From NCBI RefSeq assembly GCF_016876135.2, contig NZ_JACAOD020000004.1:1-13252 (forward strand): a DNA stretch of 13,252 nucleotides. The letters are read 5' to 3'. A program made the position numbers and the translations under genes. Origin of the DNA: Candidatus Phytoplasma meliae (GTDB lineage Bacteria > Bacillota_I > Bacilli_A > Acholeplasmatales > Acholeplasmataceae). Positions 1-6,884 of this stretch are shown piece by piece. The notes beneath the pieces are model-generated. The model made no database searches. It was not told the origin of the DNA and saw nothing but the letters and a program-made list of their open reading frames with translations. The stretch's first letter is position 1. Each line of letters starts with the position of its first letter.

Positions 1-91
1 TCGATTTGAGGCTTTTATTGTTTTATTTGATTTGGTTTTTCTTTTTTTTTTTATTTATTGAATGATGTAGTTACGTGTGTGTATTGTTGTA

Positions 92-118
92 TAAAAAAAA
101 GACCCTTGAAAGGGTCTT
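92..118 (-). terminator. Intrinsic terminator after the PD-(D/E)XK gene
   Basis: On the minus strand a 7-bp GC-rich stem (AGACCCT with AGGGTCT) and a small loop are followed at once by a run of eight T. It lies about 37 bp past the stop codon of the nuclease-like gene and should end the 2099-155 transcript. Confidence 0.85.
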
Positions 119-154
119 GTGATTTTGATTGATGTTGAATTTATTTTTTTTCGG

Positions 155-1078
155 TTATTCGACGATATAAAATGTTTTTAAATATTTTTCAATTACTTCT
201 TTTATTTTGTTCAATATTTCTTGATCATCTTTATTGCGATATTCGTATTCTTTTAGAAAACCTTCTAATTCTTTGGTTTTTTCTTTGGTTTTTGTTTCTT
301 CTTTTATTTTTTCGATATTCTTTTGAGTATATTTTAATGATGCTTGTTGAATTTTTGATACTTTATATAACAATATTTCTTTTTTATTATATTGTTTTTC
401 TGATATGCCTTCTTTACTTTTTTGATTAACTATATAATCTCTTTTGTCATTAAGTTCTTTTTGATTTATCTTTTCTTTTTTAATGATATAATCCGTTTTT
501 ATATGTGGTTTGTTCATGCATTTTCCATAGAAATTAAAATAGTACAAAAAAATTTGAATTTTAAAATTTTCTGAAATAATATAATAAAAACTCCAATATT
601 TTTGTTCTTTAAAGTATAACATTTGTTCTATTTTTTCTTCTTCATGTAATTTGTGTAAATATGTATCAATTTTTTTTATATTTTCGTTAAAACCCTCATA
701 ATGTTTTTCTTTATTTATCACAATAATGGAAGCATATTGGTTTTCGGGATTTATATATTCAACAACTTGTATTAAAGCTTTTTTTAGGGTAATGGTGCTT
801 TTATAAATTTTTACTTCTACAATATAAAGAAATCGATAGTTTTTATTAAATGCGATTGAAATATCTGGTTTCCCGTTGTGGGACATAGCTTCATTATTGA
901 TTGTATATTCTTTTTCATCGCCATTACGGTTTAAACGCATATTTAAAGCAATAGAAAAAATATTGCGAAAACCATTTTCTTGTAATTTTCTTAAATCTTT
1001 AATCCATTTATTTATAAAAAACGAACACTCTAAAATAATTTCATTAATTATTGAAATTTTTTCTTCATAATTAACCAA
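155..1078 (-). CDS. PD-(D/E)XK nuclease-like protein with lysine-rich coiled-coil tail
   Basis: The 307-residue product has a PD-(D/E)XK signature: GKPD (D72), a beta-hairpin, then VEVK (E88, K90), then an ALIQVVEYI helix and an ASIIVINKEKHYEG strand. Many bacterial PD-(D/E)XK proteins share this order of acid, EXK, a Q-containing helix and a hydrophobic strand ending in NK. Residues about 195-300 are K/E-rich and probably coiled coil. The start is TTG at 1076-1078, preceded by a good GAGGAG. The next in-frame ATG lies about 46 codons in and would cut the domain, so TTG is preferred. It follows the Panacea gene by 49 bp and ends at a strong terminator, so it closes a three-gene cassette. It could be a restriction-like nuclease, a toxin, or an unrelated passenger. 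The fold call is fairly good; the function is inference. Confidence 0.72.
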   Translation of the reverse strand: MVNYEEKISIINEIILECSFFINKWIKDLRKLQENGFRNIFSIALNMRLNRNGDEKEYTINNEAMSHNGKPDISIAFNKNYRFLYIVEVKIYKSTITLKKALIQVVEYINPENQYASIIVINKEKHYEGFNENIKKIDTYLHKLHEEEKIEQMLYFKEQKYWSFYYIISENFKIQIFLYYFNFYGKCMNKPHIKTDYIIKKEKINQKELNDKRDYIVNQKSKEGISEKQYNKKEILLYKVSKIQQASLKYTQKNIEKIKEETKTKEKTKELEGFLKEYEYRNKDDQEILNKIKEVIEKYLKTFYIVE

Positions 1079-1127
1079 AACCTACTCCTCATAATAACAT
1101 AATATATCAACAATATTATTTATATAT

Positions 1128-1907
1128 TTAATATTTAAAATTATTTAATATTTTTAAACCCTTGGGCATATAATTCGCCGATCCAAGGTGGAAAAATTCA
1201 GGAACACGTTCATAACAACAATCTTTATCAATGGTGAAAAAATTTTCTTTATCGATGAAAGATTCAATTATACATTCATCTGTTATTGTTTTTTTCATTA
1301 CATCATTTAAGTCATCATATTCTATCGCGGTGAATTCTAATTTTTGGGTCATTATTTCTTGGATATGTTTTGGATATCTAGTTTGAAAATATGCACGCTG
1401 TTGGCGGTTAATATCTATTAATTTTTTTGAAGAATTAAGTTTTACTATATTTTCAAAAACACTATCTATTAACGCTTTATTTTCTTTTGTCAATTTGTTA
1501 CTATCACCTTTAAACGAAATGTTTCTCAAATAACCGCTATCATGGTTAGGGTAAAAATCAAGTAATGTGGGATATATTGTCCCATAACGAGAAGCAATTA
1601 TTTTCTCTTTAATGAACAAAGGTCGTTTCTTTAATAAGGATTCAACATACACATAATAAACGATTAGCGATAAAATATAATTTGTAAAATAAAATGTATT
1701 ATTTTTAGGATCTGTTTTTTGGTTTTTTTTGCCTGTAAAAAAACATGGATAATTAGTGGTTTTTTCAATAATATAATTAGCAACGTCATAAACATTAATT
1801 TCGTTATTTTGTTTCATTTTTTGATTCCCTTTCTTTTGTATAAGTTCATTATAACATAAGTTGATTTTTTTGGTTAGGTTTTTGATGAGTTTTTTTAGTT
1901 GTTGCAT
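1128..1907 (-). CDS. Panacea/DUF4065 (SocA-like) domain protein, probable antitoxin
   Basis: The 259-residue product carries the DUF4065 pattern. DVANYIIEK (41-49) is a 'vaeyIl' helix, TNYILSLIVYYVYVESLLKK (75-94) replaces the usual 'LqKLLYYaqg.hLa', and PLFIKEKIIASRYGTIYPTLLDFY (96-119) matches 'PlF.e.ieAw.yGPVvpely.fY'. The Panacea domain is known as the shared antitoxin domain of PanAT toxin-antitoxin systems and was first described as SocA. Two starts are possible: M1, with GGAG 7 bp upstream in the GGAGAACC context used by other genes here, and M31 (1817), with AAAGGGA upstream. The 30-residue basic N-terminal extension is odd for the family, so M31 deserves consideration. The 44-residue membrane peptide lies 57 bp upstream and the nuclease-like gene 49 bp downstream. 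Confidence 0.7.
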   Translation of the reverse strand: MQQLKKLIKNLTKKINLCYNELIQKKGNQKMKQNNEINVYDVANYIIEKTTNYPCFFTGKKNQKTDPKNNTFYFTNYILSLIVYYVYVESLLKKRPLFIKEKIIASRYGTIYPTLLDFYPNHDSGYLRNISFKGDSNKLTKENKALIDSVFENIVKLNSSKKLIDINRQQRAYFQTRYPKHIQEIMTQKLEFTAIEYDDLNDVMKKTITDECIIESFIDKENFFTIDKDCCYERVPEFFHLGSANYMPKGLKILNNFKY

Positions 1908-1964
1908 TTCGGTTCTCCATTAGTAGGTTATTGAGGTAGGGTTTATTTGGTGTTGTTGATGGTG

Positions 1965-2099
1965 TTAGTTTTGGTTGTTGTTTTTGTTATCGTTGTGGAT
2001 TTTTTTTACTACCACATATAACCATAAAATTTGCATAACGACTGTTAAAGTGAAAATGGTAGTCATTAGAACAATTAAAATCATTGTTGTTATTTCCAT
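1965..2099 (-). CDS. 44-residue single-helix membrane peptide, candidate PanT-like toxin
   Basis: This short frame begins with ATG at 2097-2099 and ends with TAA. It has a strong ribosome site, CCAAAGGAGAACC, 6 bp before the ATG. Residues 4-31 are an uninterrupted hydrophobic stretch (MILIVLMTTIF then VVMQILWLYVVV), followed by KK and an Asn-rich polar tail. This is the layout of a one-pass inner-membrane peptide with a positive end. It is the first gene downstream of a 30-bp regulatory motif (2129-2158) and precedes the Panacea-domain gene. Some experimentally known PanAT pairs use small hydrophobic toxins neutralised by a Panacea protein, which suggests a toxin role. That role is inferred from position and shape only; it could equally be a small membrane protein of unrelated function. 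Confidence 0.72.
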   Translation of the reverse strand: MEITTMILIVLMTTIFTLTVVMQILWLYVVVKKIHNDNKNNNQN

Positions 2100-2128
2100 T
2101 GGTTTGGTTCTCCTTTGGATTTTTTTCG

Positions 2129-2158
2129 ATTTGAAAGTTTATAGTCATTCCACAAGAC
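2129..2158 (-). promoter_or_regulatory. 30-bp upstream motif, copy A
   Basis: On the minus strand this reads GTC-TTGTGGAAT-GAC followed by TATAAACTTTCAAAT. It is aligned without gaps with copies at 2624, 9692 and 10129, each upstream of a small gene. Here it starts about 30 bp before the 44-residue peptide's ATG. The GTC/GAC arms can pair. TATAAA could be a -10 box, but no convincing -35 lies 16-18 bp upstream. Confidence 0.6.
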
Positions 2159-2200
2159 AAAGAGTTGGTTTGTTGGTTTTAATCGGTTTTGGTTTTGGTT

Positions 2201-2234
2201 AAAGAAAAAGAACCAATGGTTAAGTTGGTTCTTT
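2201..2234 (-). terminator. Intrinsic terminator after the repeat-rich anchored protein
   Basis: A 10-bp stem (AAAGAACCAA with TTGGTTCTTT) with an 8-nt loop is followed on the minus strand by TTCTTT. Nearly the same sequence is found at 7108, 7582 and 10303, always just after a minus-strand gene. Confidence 0.8.
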
Positions 2235-2248
2235 GATGGAAGTGAAAG

Positions 2249-2599
2249 TTAGTTTTGTGTGTTTTGAGTGTTTTCATTGTTGTTGTCGGAATTGTTTTCG
2301 TTGGCTTTGGTTTCGTCGGCTTTTGGTTCGTCTACTTTGTTTTCGGCTTTTGGTTCGTCTACTTTGTTTTCGTCAGCTTTTGGTTTGTTGGCTTTTGGTT
2401 CATCGGCTTTGGTTTCGGCTTCGGTTTGGTCTTCGGGTTTCGAGACTCGTTGGTTGTCTACTGCTTGGGTATTTTGGGGCATTATTGGAGTTGTTGTTGG
2501 AATGTCGGTTTTACTATTCCAAACCCATAATCCCACTGCCAAAGCTACAATTACAGATATTGCACTTATTCCTATTATTATTTGTTTGTTTTTGTTCAT
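2249..2599 (-). CDS. Signal-anchored low-complexity surface protein
   Basis: The 116-residue product opens with MNKNKQ and a 21-residue hydrophobic segment (7-27, ending GLWVW). No clear signal-peptidase site follows, so it is probably anchored with its C-terminus outside. The rest is low complexity. Thr/Pro at 34-40 is followed by degenerate Ala-Asp-Glu-Pro-Lys units (KADEPKA, KADENKVDEPKA, KVDEPKADETKA) and then an Asn/Gln-rich end. The DNA shows matching short GC-richer repeats (ttcggcttttggttcgtctac twice), so unit number may vary by slippage. The start is supported by AAAAGGAAG upstream and by motif copy B. A terminator follows 15 bp after the stop. It is not an SVM-type secreted effector. 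Exposure to host or vector is inference, and no family is recognised. Confidence 0.75.
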   Translation of the reverse strand: MNKNKQIIIGISAISVIVALAVGLWVWNSKTDIPTTTPIMPQNTQAVDNQRVSKPEDQTEAETKADEPKANKPKADENKVDEPKAENKVDEPKADETKANENNSDNNNENTQNTQN

Positions 2600-2623
2600 T
2601 TTTTTACTTCCTTTTGAGGTTTT

Positions 2624-2653
2624 ATTTGAAAGTTTAATGACATTCCATAAGTC
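2624..2653 (-). promoter_or_regulatory. 30-bp upstream motif, copy B
   Basis: On the minus strand this reads GAC-TTATGGAAT-GTC then ATTAAACTTTCAAAT. The flanking triplets are GAC/GTC instead of GTC/GAC, so both arms changed and still pair. It lies 25 bp before the ATG of the anchored repeat protein at 2599. Confidence 0.6.
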
Positions 2654-3104
2654 AAAACGTTGGCAGAAAGCGGTTGATTGTGGCGGTGTCGTTTTAAAAT
2701 TTTAAATCAGAGATTTATAGGGTTAGCGAAGCATCATCGAAGTATGATGAGACTGCGAGTTTTGGTGAGCCACCTTTTATAAAAGTCTTTTTCTGTGTTG
2801 ATGTAGATAGTTGTTTTTTAGGTTGATGTCTGGTTACGAAACATCTTATCCATTTTGATAGTTTTTGTTTTTTTTAGAAAGAGAAAGGTTGTTTTGGCGT
2901 TGAACTTGATAACGTCATATTCGCGGAGGGGTTTAAAAACTTTTTTCGTTGTGGTTGTAGAAAAGGTTCTTGTTGTAGTTCGTAGATATTTAATTCATTA
3001 AAAAGGATTTTTTGTTTGTTTTTTCAAGATTGGATGGAATCGGATTAATGGTTCGGGTTTCTGTTTTGAGCGTAAAGGTTGGTTGTTGGGACGTTTTTTT
3101 GTTA
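2654..3104. other. Gene-poor stretch between the R-M pair and the anchored protein
   Basis: No gene with a start and ribosome site is seen in these 451 bp. The stretch holds a small perfect hairpin at 2732-2749 (CATCAT, loop CGAAGT, ATGATG), a GGTG/CACC mini-hairpin near 2764-2774, and an unstarted open frame at 2818-2994. No terminator was found after the restriction gene, so transcription may run on through here. The sequence is less AT-rich than its surroundings in places. Confidence 0.5.
2818..2994 (-). pseudogene. Possible remnant of a small gene, no start codon
   Basis: A stop-to-stop minus-strand frame of 58 codons has no usable start. Its second half has a protein-like composition (PLREYDVIKFNAK, TTFLFLKKTKTIKMDKMF). 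It may be the tail of a gene eroded from its 5' end, or simply chance in AT-rich DNA. No family is recognised. Confidence 0.22.
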
Positions 3105-3779
3105 TCAAAAGTTAATTGTGTGTTTTTTATTATTCATCCCAAATCCATCTAAAAAACTTTGTAATTCGTTAGATTTTAGAACTTTAAGATTGTCTTGTGT
3201 TGCTGTTTTTTTTAATTCTTGCATTTTATATTCGTTATAATATTCACCATCACAAACAAACAAAACCATTATATTTTCGTTATATTCTTTGGTATCGGTT
3301 TTAGCTTCTTCGATAGATATTTTTACATCGTTTTTTTGATTATCTTGTGAACCACCTGATTCTTTGGTATATTTGTGAAAAACATAAAACATAACTTCAA
3401 AATCTTTGTATTTAAAAGAAAAATCGATTGACTTGCCTTTTGACGAAGTGTATTGATTTATTTCTTTTTTTTGAACTATTTTCTGTTTTTTTATAAAAAC
3501 ATCTTCAAGCTTGCACACTTTGGAAATGTTTTTTATATCATTTTTTAAAAAATCACCAAACACTTTTTCATAAAAATTTTGTTTCAACGGCTCTAAAATA
3601 AACCAAACTTTTAAAAAAATATTGTTTTTAATGGATGTTTCTACTTCTTCTTGGATAAAATTAAATTTTTCACAAAATTTTTTAATTTTTTGAATAGTTT
3701 TTTTATCTTTAATATCAAAGTTTTCTAAATTTTGTTTCAATTGCTCTTTGTATTTTGTTTTATAATCTATTTGTTTCAT
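3105..3779 (-). CDS. Putative type II restriction endonuclease
   Basis: The 224-residue product starts inside the end of the adenine methyltransferase gene (20-bp overlap), the classic layout of a type II restriction-modification pair. Residues 117-148 read KSIDFSF, then FYVFHKYTKESGGSQDNQ. Several type II endonucleases show a similar core: SiD, an EXK strand, then 'sGGSQDNQ'. A later VLFVCDGEYYN (172-182) fits the strand-plus-DG element of those enzymes. D119 and K136 would be metal-site residues, but the acid expected two residues before K136 is F134. Either the alignment is shifted (E128 or E139 may serve) or the site is damaged. The N-terminal half is lysine-rich and unassigned. Recognition site unknown. 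Without the methylase beside it the call would be weak. Confidence 0.6.
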   Translation of the reverse strand: MKQIDYKTKYKEQLKQNLENFDIKDKKTIQKIKKFCEKFNFIQEEVETSIKNNIFLKVWFILEPLKQNFYEKVFGDFLKNDIKNISKVCKLEDVFIKKQKIVQKKEINQYTSSKGKSIDFSFKYKDFEVMFYVFHKYTKESGGSQDNQKNDVKISIEEAKTDTKEYNENIMVLFVCDGEYYNEYKMQELKKTATQDNLKVLKSNELQSFLDGFGMNNKKHTINF

Positions 3780-4824
3780 AATTAATATCTCCGTTTATGT
3801 TGTTGCAGTTGCCAATAAAGGCTTTTGTTAAAATATTTCTTGCTAAATGAAAATCTAATCGTCGTCGTCGTTGGTTGTTTTTGTTGTTTCCTTTGAATGG
3901 AGACAACAAAACATCTTTTGTTTTTGTTCTAAAAGTGTTTAAAATTTGATTTGCACTAGTAATTATTTTTTCAATTTCTAAATCGTCTAAATATTTAAAT
4001 TCTTCGTTGTGAATTATAGTGATTGCACGAGATGAAGTTTTTATATTTGAAATATTATATTTTAATTCCTTTTTATGTATGAATTTAATTTTTTCTTTCG
4101 GATTTGTGGAATCTACTCCAACCAATGCAACAACTCCATTAACATCGTTGAATCGTATTTTTTTTAAAAATTCACTTTTTTCTTTAACGAAGGTTTTTAT
4201 TTTTTTTAATTCTTGTAAAGAACCGATTTTGTCGTCGTTTTTATAAATAATTTGTTTTTCTAATTCGACACCATTAAAACAAACAACACAAATCGGAGTA
4301 GTGGTATCTTCAAAAGGATTCGATTCAATAACGATAATTTTGTTAATGTTGGTTTTGTCAAACTTCGAATTAATAAAAGTTTCTGGAACGATTGCAAATC
4401 CTGGTTGATTTGTGGATATCATCTTACTTAATGCCAATAAATAAAGATCGGTGAAATTGGTTGTTTCAAAATAATCTTTGTAAGTTTGTGTGTATTTTTT
4501 GCGACAACAACTATTTTTTGCTAAATAAGGAGGATTTGTTGTTATAAAATATTTGTGTTTTTTTTCGTATGGAATATCTTTTAAGGAATCGTTCATTTTG
4601 TGTTCAGTGAATTTTTTATCAATGTCGTAACCAACAAAATGTAAATTGGTAATTTTATTCTCAAAATAACATTTTAAAAAATTTAAAATATCTCCTTCGC
4701 CAGCAAAAGGATCTAAGACAAAATGATTTTCTTTTAAATTATCATGAATAAATTCTTTTAATGGTTTTGTAAACCAACTTTGTTTTCTGGTAAAAAATTG
4801 TCCGAATTGTTTCTTTTTGTTCAA
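3760..4824 (-). CDS. Type II DNA N6-adenine methyltransferase, gamma-class
   Basis: The 354-residue product has the motif order of gamma-class (M.TaqI-like) adenine methylases. Motif X is QFGQFFTRK (6-14), motif I (AdoMet binding) is LDPFAGEGDIL (37-47), motif II is GYDID (65-69), and catalytic motif IV is TNPPYLAKN (96-104). The C-terminal half would be the target-recognition domain, with a basic QRRRRLD segment near residues 317-323. Such enzymes methylate adenine in a specific site and protect DNA from the cognate nuclease, encoded here by the overlapping downstream gene. The start is TTG at 4822-4824, behind an excellent AAAGGAGG 9 bp upstream. A TTG start may keep expression modest. A 30-bp gap separates it from the two-helix membrane protein gene, so it may be cotranscribed with it. 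Confidence 0.87.
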   Translation of the reverse strand: MNKKKQFGQFFTRKQSWFTKPLKEFIHDNLKENHFVLDPFAGEGDILNFLKCYFENKITNLHFVGYDIDKKFTEHKMNDSLKDIPYEKKHKYFITTNPPYLAKNSCCRKKYTQTYKDYFETTNFTDLYLLALSKMISTNQPGFAIVPETFINSKFDKTNINKIIVIESNPFEDTTTPICVVCFNGVELEKQIIYKNDDKIGSLQELKKIKTFVKEKSEFLKKIRFNDVNGVVALVGVDSTNPKEKIKFIHKKELKYNISNIKTSSRAITIIHNEEFKYLDDLEIEKIITSANQILNTFRTKTKDVLLSPFKGNNKNNQRRRRLDFHLARNILTKAFIGNCNNINGDINYETNRL

Positions 4825-4854
4825 CCGAAGAACCTCCTTTCTCGTTGTTTTAGA

Positions 4855-5091
4855 TTATTCTTTCTTGTTTGTTTTTAATTTTTGCGTTTTGGAGGCAAGA
4901 TAGTCTCGTGAACCTTTGTTGTATCCATAAATGTAAAGACCGAACGAAATTAAAAGAAAATATTTGATGGTCGATAGTTTTTTGCCAGAATTTCCAGTTT
5001 TATAGCCACATCTAAATGTTATGATGTAGAATGGAATAATGGAAAATGCTAGTAAGAATGAAATTATTTGTAAAATTGGATGGTTGTCCAT
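4855..5091 (-). CDS. Small two-helix membrane protein
   Basis: The 78-residue protein has two hydrophobic segments at about residues 6-26 (LQIISFLLAFSIIPFYIITF) and 41-57 (TIKYFLLISFGLYIYGY). A short glycine/lysine loop joins them and a basic tail (KTQKLKTNKKE) follows. An AAAAGGAG ribosome site lies 9 bp before the ATG. The gene sits 41 bp after the DUF2963 gene and 30 bp before the methyltransferase gene, so it is probably in the same transcript. I do not recognise a family. Confidence 0.68.
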   Translation of the reverse strand: MDNHPILQIISFLLAFSIIPFYIITFRCGYKTGNSGKKLSTIKYFLLISFGLYIYGYNKGSRDYLASKTQKLKTNKKE

Positions 5092-5132
5092 GTGGTTTGT
5101 TCTCCTTTTTTTTTGATTTTTATTTTTTGGTT

Positions 5133-5630
5133 TTATTTGTCGTCGTTGGTACAGGATATTTCTTTGGTGATGTTGCCATCTTGGTCATATTCGTAGATGA
5201 ATTTGATTGTACCATCTTTGTTGTAGTATGTTTCTTTGGTGATGTTTTCGTTTCGGTCATATTCTTTGATATAATCTATTTCATCGGTATCTAAATTGTA
5301 GAATGTTGTTTTGATTAGGTTTCCTGTTTTAGGTTCAAATTTTTCGATGAAATGTAAATATTCACCATTGTAGTATGTGATTTTTATTACTTTTTGTTGT
5401 GAATCATATTCTTCAATGTAATCTATTATTTTTTCATCTTCAACATCTTCAAGAAAAACTGTCTTTTTGATTTTATTTCCTTTTTTAGGATGAAATTCTA
5501 TGATGTTGTTTAATGTTCCATCTTCATTGAAATTTGTTTCTTTAATTATTTTTCCTGTTTGAGAATCAATTTCTTGATTACTTTTTATTGTTTTTGGATA
5601 ATAAGTTGTTTTTATTTCATTGTTTTTCAT
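5133..5630 (-). CDS. DUF2963 repeat protein
   Basis: The 165-residue product is made of repeats of about 20-35 residues of the DUF2963 type: ETNFNEDGTLNNIIEFHPKKG, then ITYYNGEYLHFIEKFEPKTG, then YDRNENITKETYYNKDGTI and YDQDGNITKE. This repeat is characteristic of phytoplasmas and abundant in PMUs; its function is unknown. It starts MKNNE, like the genes at 8980, 9350 and 10766. It has no signal peptide or membrane segment, so it should be cytoplasmic. The ribosome site is AAAGGAAACC in the shared leader. Confidence 0.85.
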   Translation of the reverse strand: MKNNEIKTTYYPKTIKSNQEIDSQTGKIIKETNFNEDGTLNNIIEFHPKKGNKIKKTVFLEDVEDEKIIDYIEEYDSQQKVIKITYYNGEYLHFIEKFEPKTGNLIKTTFYNLDTDEIDYIKEYDRNENITKETYYNKDGTIKFIYEYDQDGNITKEISCTNDDK

Positions 5631-5689
5631 TTTTTTGGTTTCCTTTGGTTTTATTTTTTGATTTTTTATTTTTTGGTTTTATTTTTGGT

Positions 5690-5884
5690 TTATTTGCATT
5701 CGTGATAAGCTTTAAAAGCTATGAAAATTATTAAGATAACAAAAATAACCGACGTTGCCAATCGGCAGTTTTCTTGTAGTCGGTTTTGTTGTTGTTTTGT
5801 TCCTTTCACTTCATTCCATGTTTCTTTGATTGATGCTTTTGCTTTGTTGGCAGCTTCTTTTATTTTTTTAATTATTGATTTCAT
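5690..5884 (-). CDS. Tail-anchored small membrane protein
   Basis: The 64-residue product has an N-terminal amphipathic basic half (MKSIIKKIKEAANKAKASIKET) and one C-terminal hydrophobic helix (SVIFVILIIFIAFKAY, about 45-60), followed by HECK. This is a tail-anchored layout with the bulk in the cytoplasm. An AAAGGAAAC ribosome site precedes the ATG. Upstream lies a 108-bp sequence duplicated at 10175-10282. No family is recognised. Confidence 0.68.
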   Translation of the reverse strand: MKSIIKKIKEAANKAKASIKETWNEVKGTKQQQNRLQENCRLATSVIFVILIIFIAFKAYHECK

Positions 5885-5903
5885 TTTTTTTTAGTTTCCT
5901 TTG

Positions 5904-6011
5904 TTTTTTTTTTTTTTTGATAAATGGTTTTTGGCTGGTGATGGTGTTGGTGGTTCGTGGCATTTTTTGGAGTGTGTTGGCAGTTGTGGTTGATTGTTCA
6001 TATATTGTGAA
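5904..6011. repeat. Duplicated intergenic leader, copy 1
   Basis: This stretch begins with 15 T (plus strand) and continues through gataaatggtttttggctgg and more. It matches 10175-10282 over about 108 bp with few differences. Both copies lie upstream of genes for small membrane proteins (5884 and 10080). The gap 5885-6038 shows no other gene. Confidence 0.7.
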
Positions 6012-6038
6012 AGAGGTGGTTTTGGTTCGAAGGTGGTT

Positions 6039-6884
6039 TTAGATTTTGTAATTGGTGATGATGATTTCTTGTTTGTTGTTTTGGTTGGTTAATTGTGATG
6101 ATGTAGATGTTTTTGTTGTTTTGAAATGGTAATTTTTAAATAATGTTCTTATTTCTTTGGTGTTGAAGTTGGTATATAGCCACTTTACTCCTCTTTGGTC
6201 GGCTTTTTGGAGTTCGTTGTATAAGTTTGTTTGTTCTTTGAAGTCGAATGTTTTTTGATAAAAGGCATGTGAGTGTGCTTCTTTGCCACTGTAATATGGT
6301 GGATCTATGAATAAAAAGTCGTCTTTTTGTGAAGTTTGTATTGTTTTTTGGTAATCATGACACAATAAAATGTGGTTGTTTTTTATAAAGTGTTTTTGTA
6401 AAGTGATTAAATCGTCTAAATTTAAAATGCCAGTTTTGAATTTTGGCTTATAGCTGAAATGTGTTTTTAATATTTGGTCTTTGGTGAATCTTAAAATACT
6501 TCGAAAAGCATATTTAGTTAAAATAAAGAAAAGCGATGATTTAGTTAGTTGAGTGTTGGTTGTGTTTGTAGTGTCGTTGAAATGTTTTAGTATTGTTTGA
6601 AAAGAAGCTTTTTGTTTAATTTGTGTTTGATGTTGGTATATGTCGTTTTCGTATGATATTGTTTTTTCATAAAATAATTTCGGATTATCTATGATGGATT
6701 TCCATATTGATATTAGATGGTGGTCGACATCGTTTAAGATGGCATTTTTTGGCATTAGTGCTAAATAGAGTGCACCACTTCCTAAAAATGGTTCATAATA
6801 AGTTTTGTAGTTTTTTGGAATTAGTGGCAAAAGCTGTGGTAGTAGTTTTTTCTTGCATCCAATCCAATTAATGAACTTTTTCAT
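6039..6884 (-). CDS. dam: Dam-type DNA adenine methyltransferase, alpha-class
   Basis: The 281-residue product has the Dam/D12 class arrangement. NWIGCKKKLLPQL (6-18) is motif X (normally kWaGGK..Ll). YYEPFLGSGALY (29-40) is motif I. DVDHHLI (52-58) follows. DPPYYSG (194-200) is catalytic motif IV, and VKWLYTNF (233-240) is the late strand. The length is near the usual 270-290. Such enzymes typically methylate adenine in GATC and are common single genes in phytoplasma PMUs; no nuclease partner lies beside it. The gene starts inside the end of the 6868-7062 membrane-protein gene (17-bp overlap), with AGAGG as ribosome site, so translation is probably coupled. Motif X has I and C in place of the usual A and G (WIGCK), a mild deviation. 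Confidence 0.92.
   Translation of the reverse strand: MKKFINWIGCKKKLLPQLLPLIPKNYKTYYEPFLGSGALYLALMPKNAILNDVDHHLISIWKSIIDNPKLFYEKTISYENDIYQHQTQIKQKASFQTILKHFNDTTNTTNTQLTKSSLFFILTKYAFRSILRFTKDQILKTHFSYKPKFKTGILNLDDLITLQKHFIKNNHILLCHDYQKTIQTSQKDDFLFIDPPYYSGKEAHSHAFYQKTFDFKEQTNLYNELQKADQRGVKWLYTNFNTKEIRTLFKNYHFKTTKTSTSSQLTNQNNKQEIIITNYKI

Noticed and set aside
1975..2202. Plus-strand hydrophobic frame of about 75 residues
   Set aside because: It is antisense to the 44-residue minus-strand gene, which has the proper ribosome site. G/T-rich DNA yields hydrophobic frames by chance.
2249..2599. SVM-type secreted effector
   Set aside because: The N-terminal helix lacks a clear cleavage site and the rest is repeat-rich, not a compact effector.
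5940..5990. 24-residue minus-strand frame starting MPRTTNTIT
   Set aside because: No ribosome site, and the ATG is not kept in the duplicate copy at 10175-10282.
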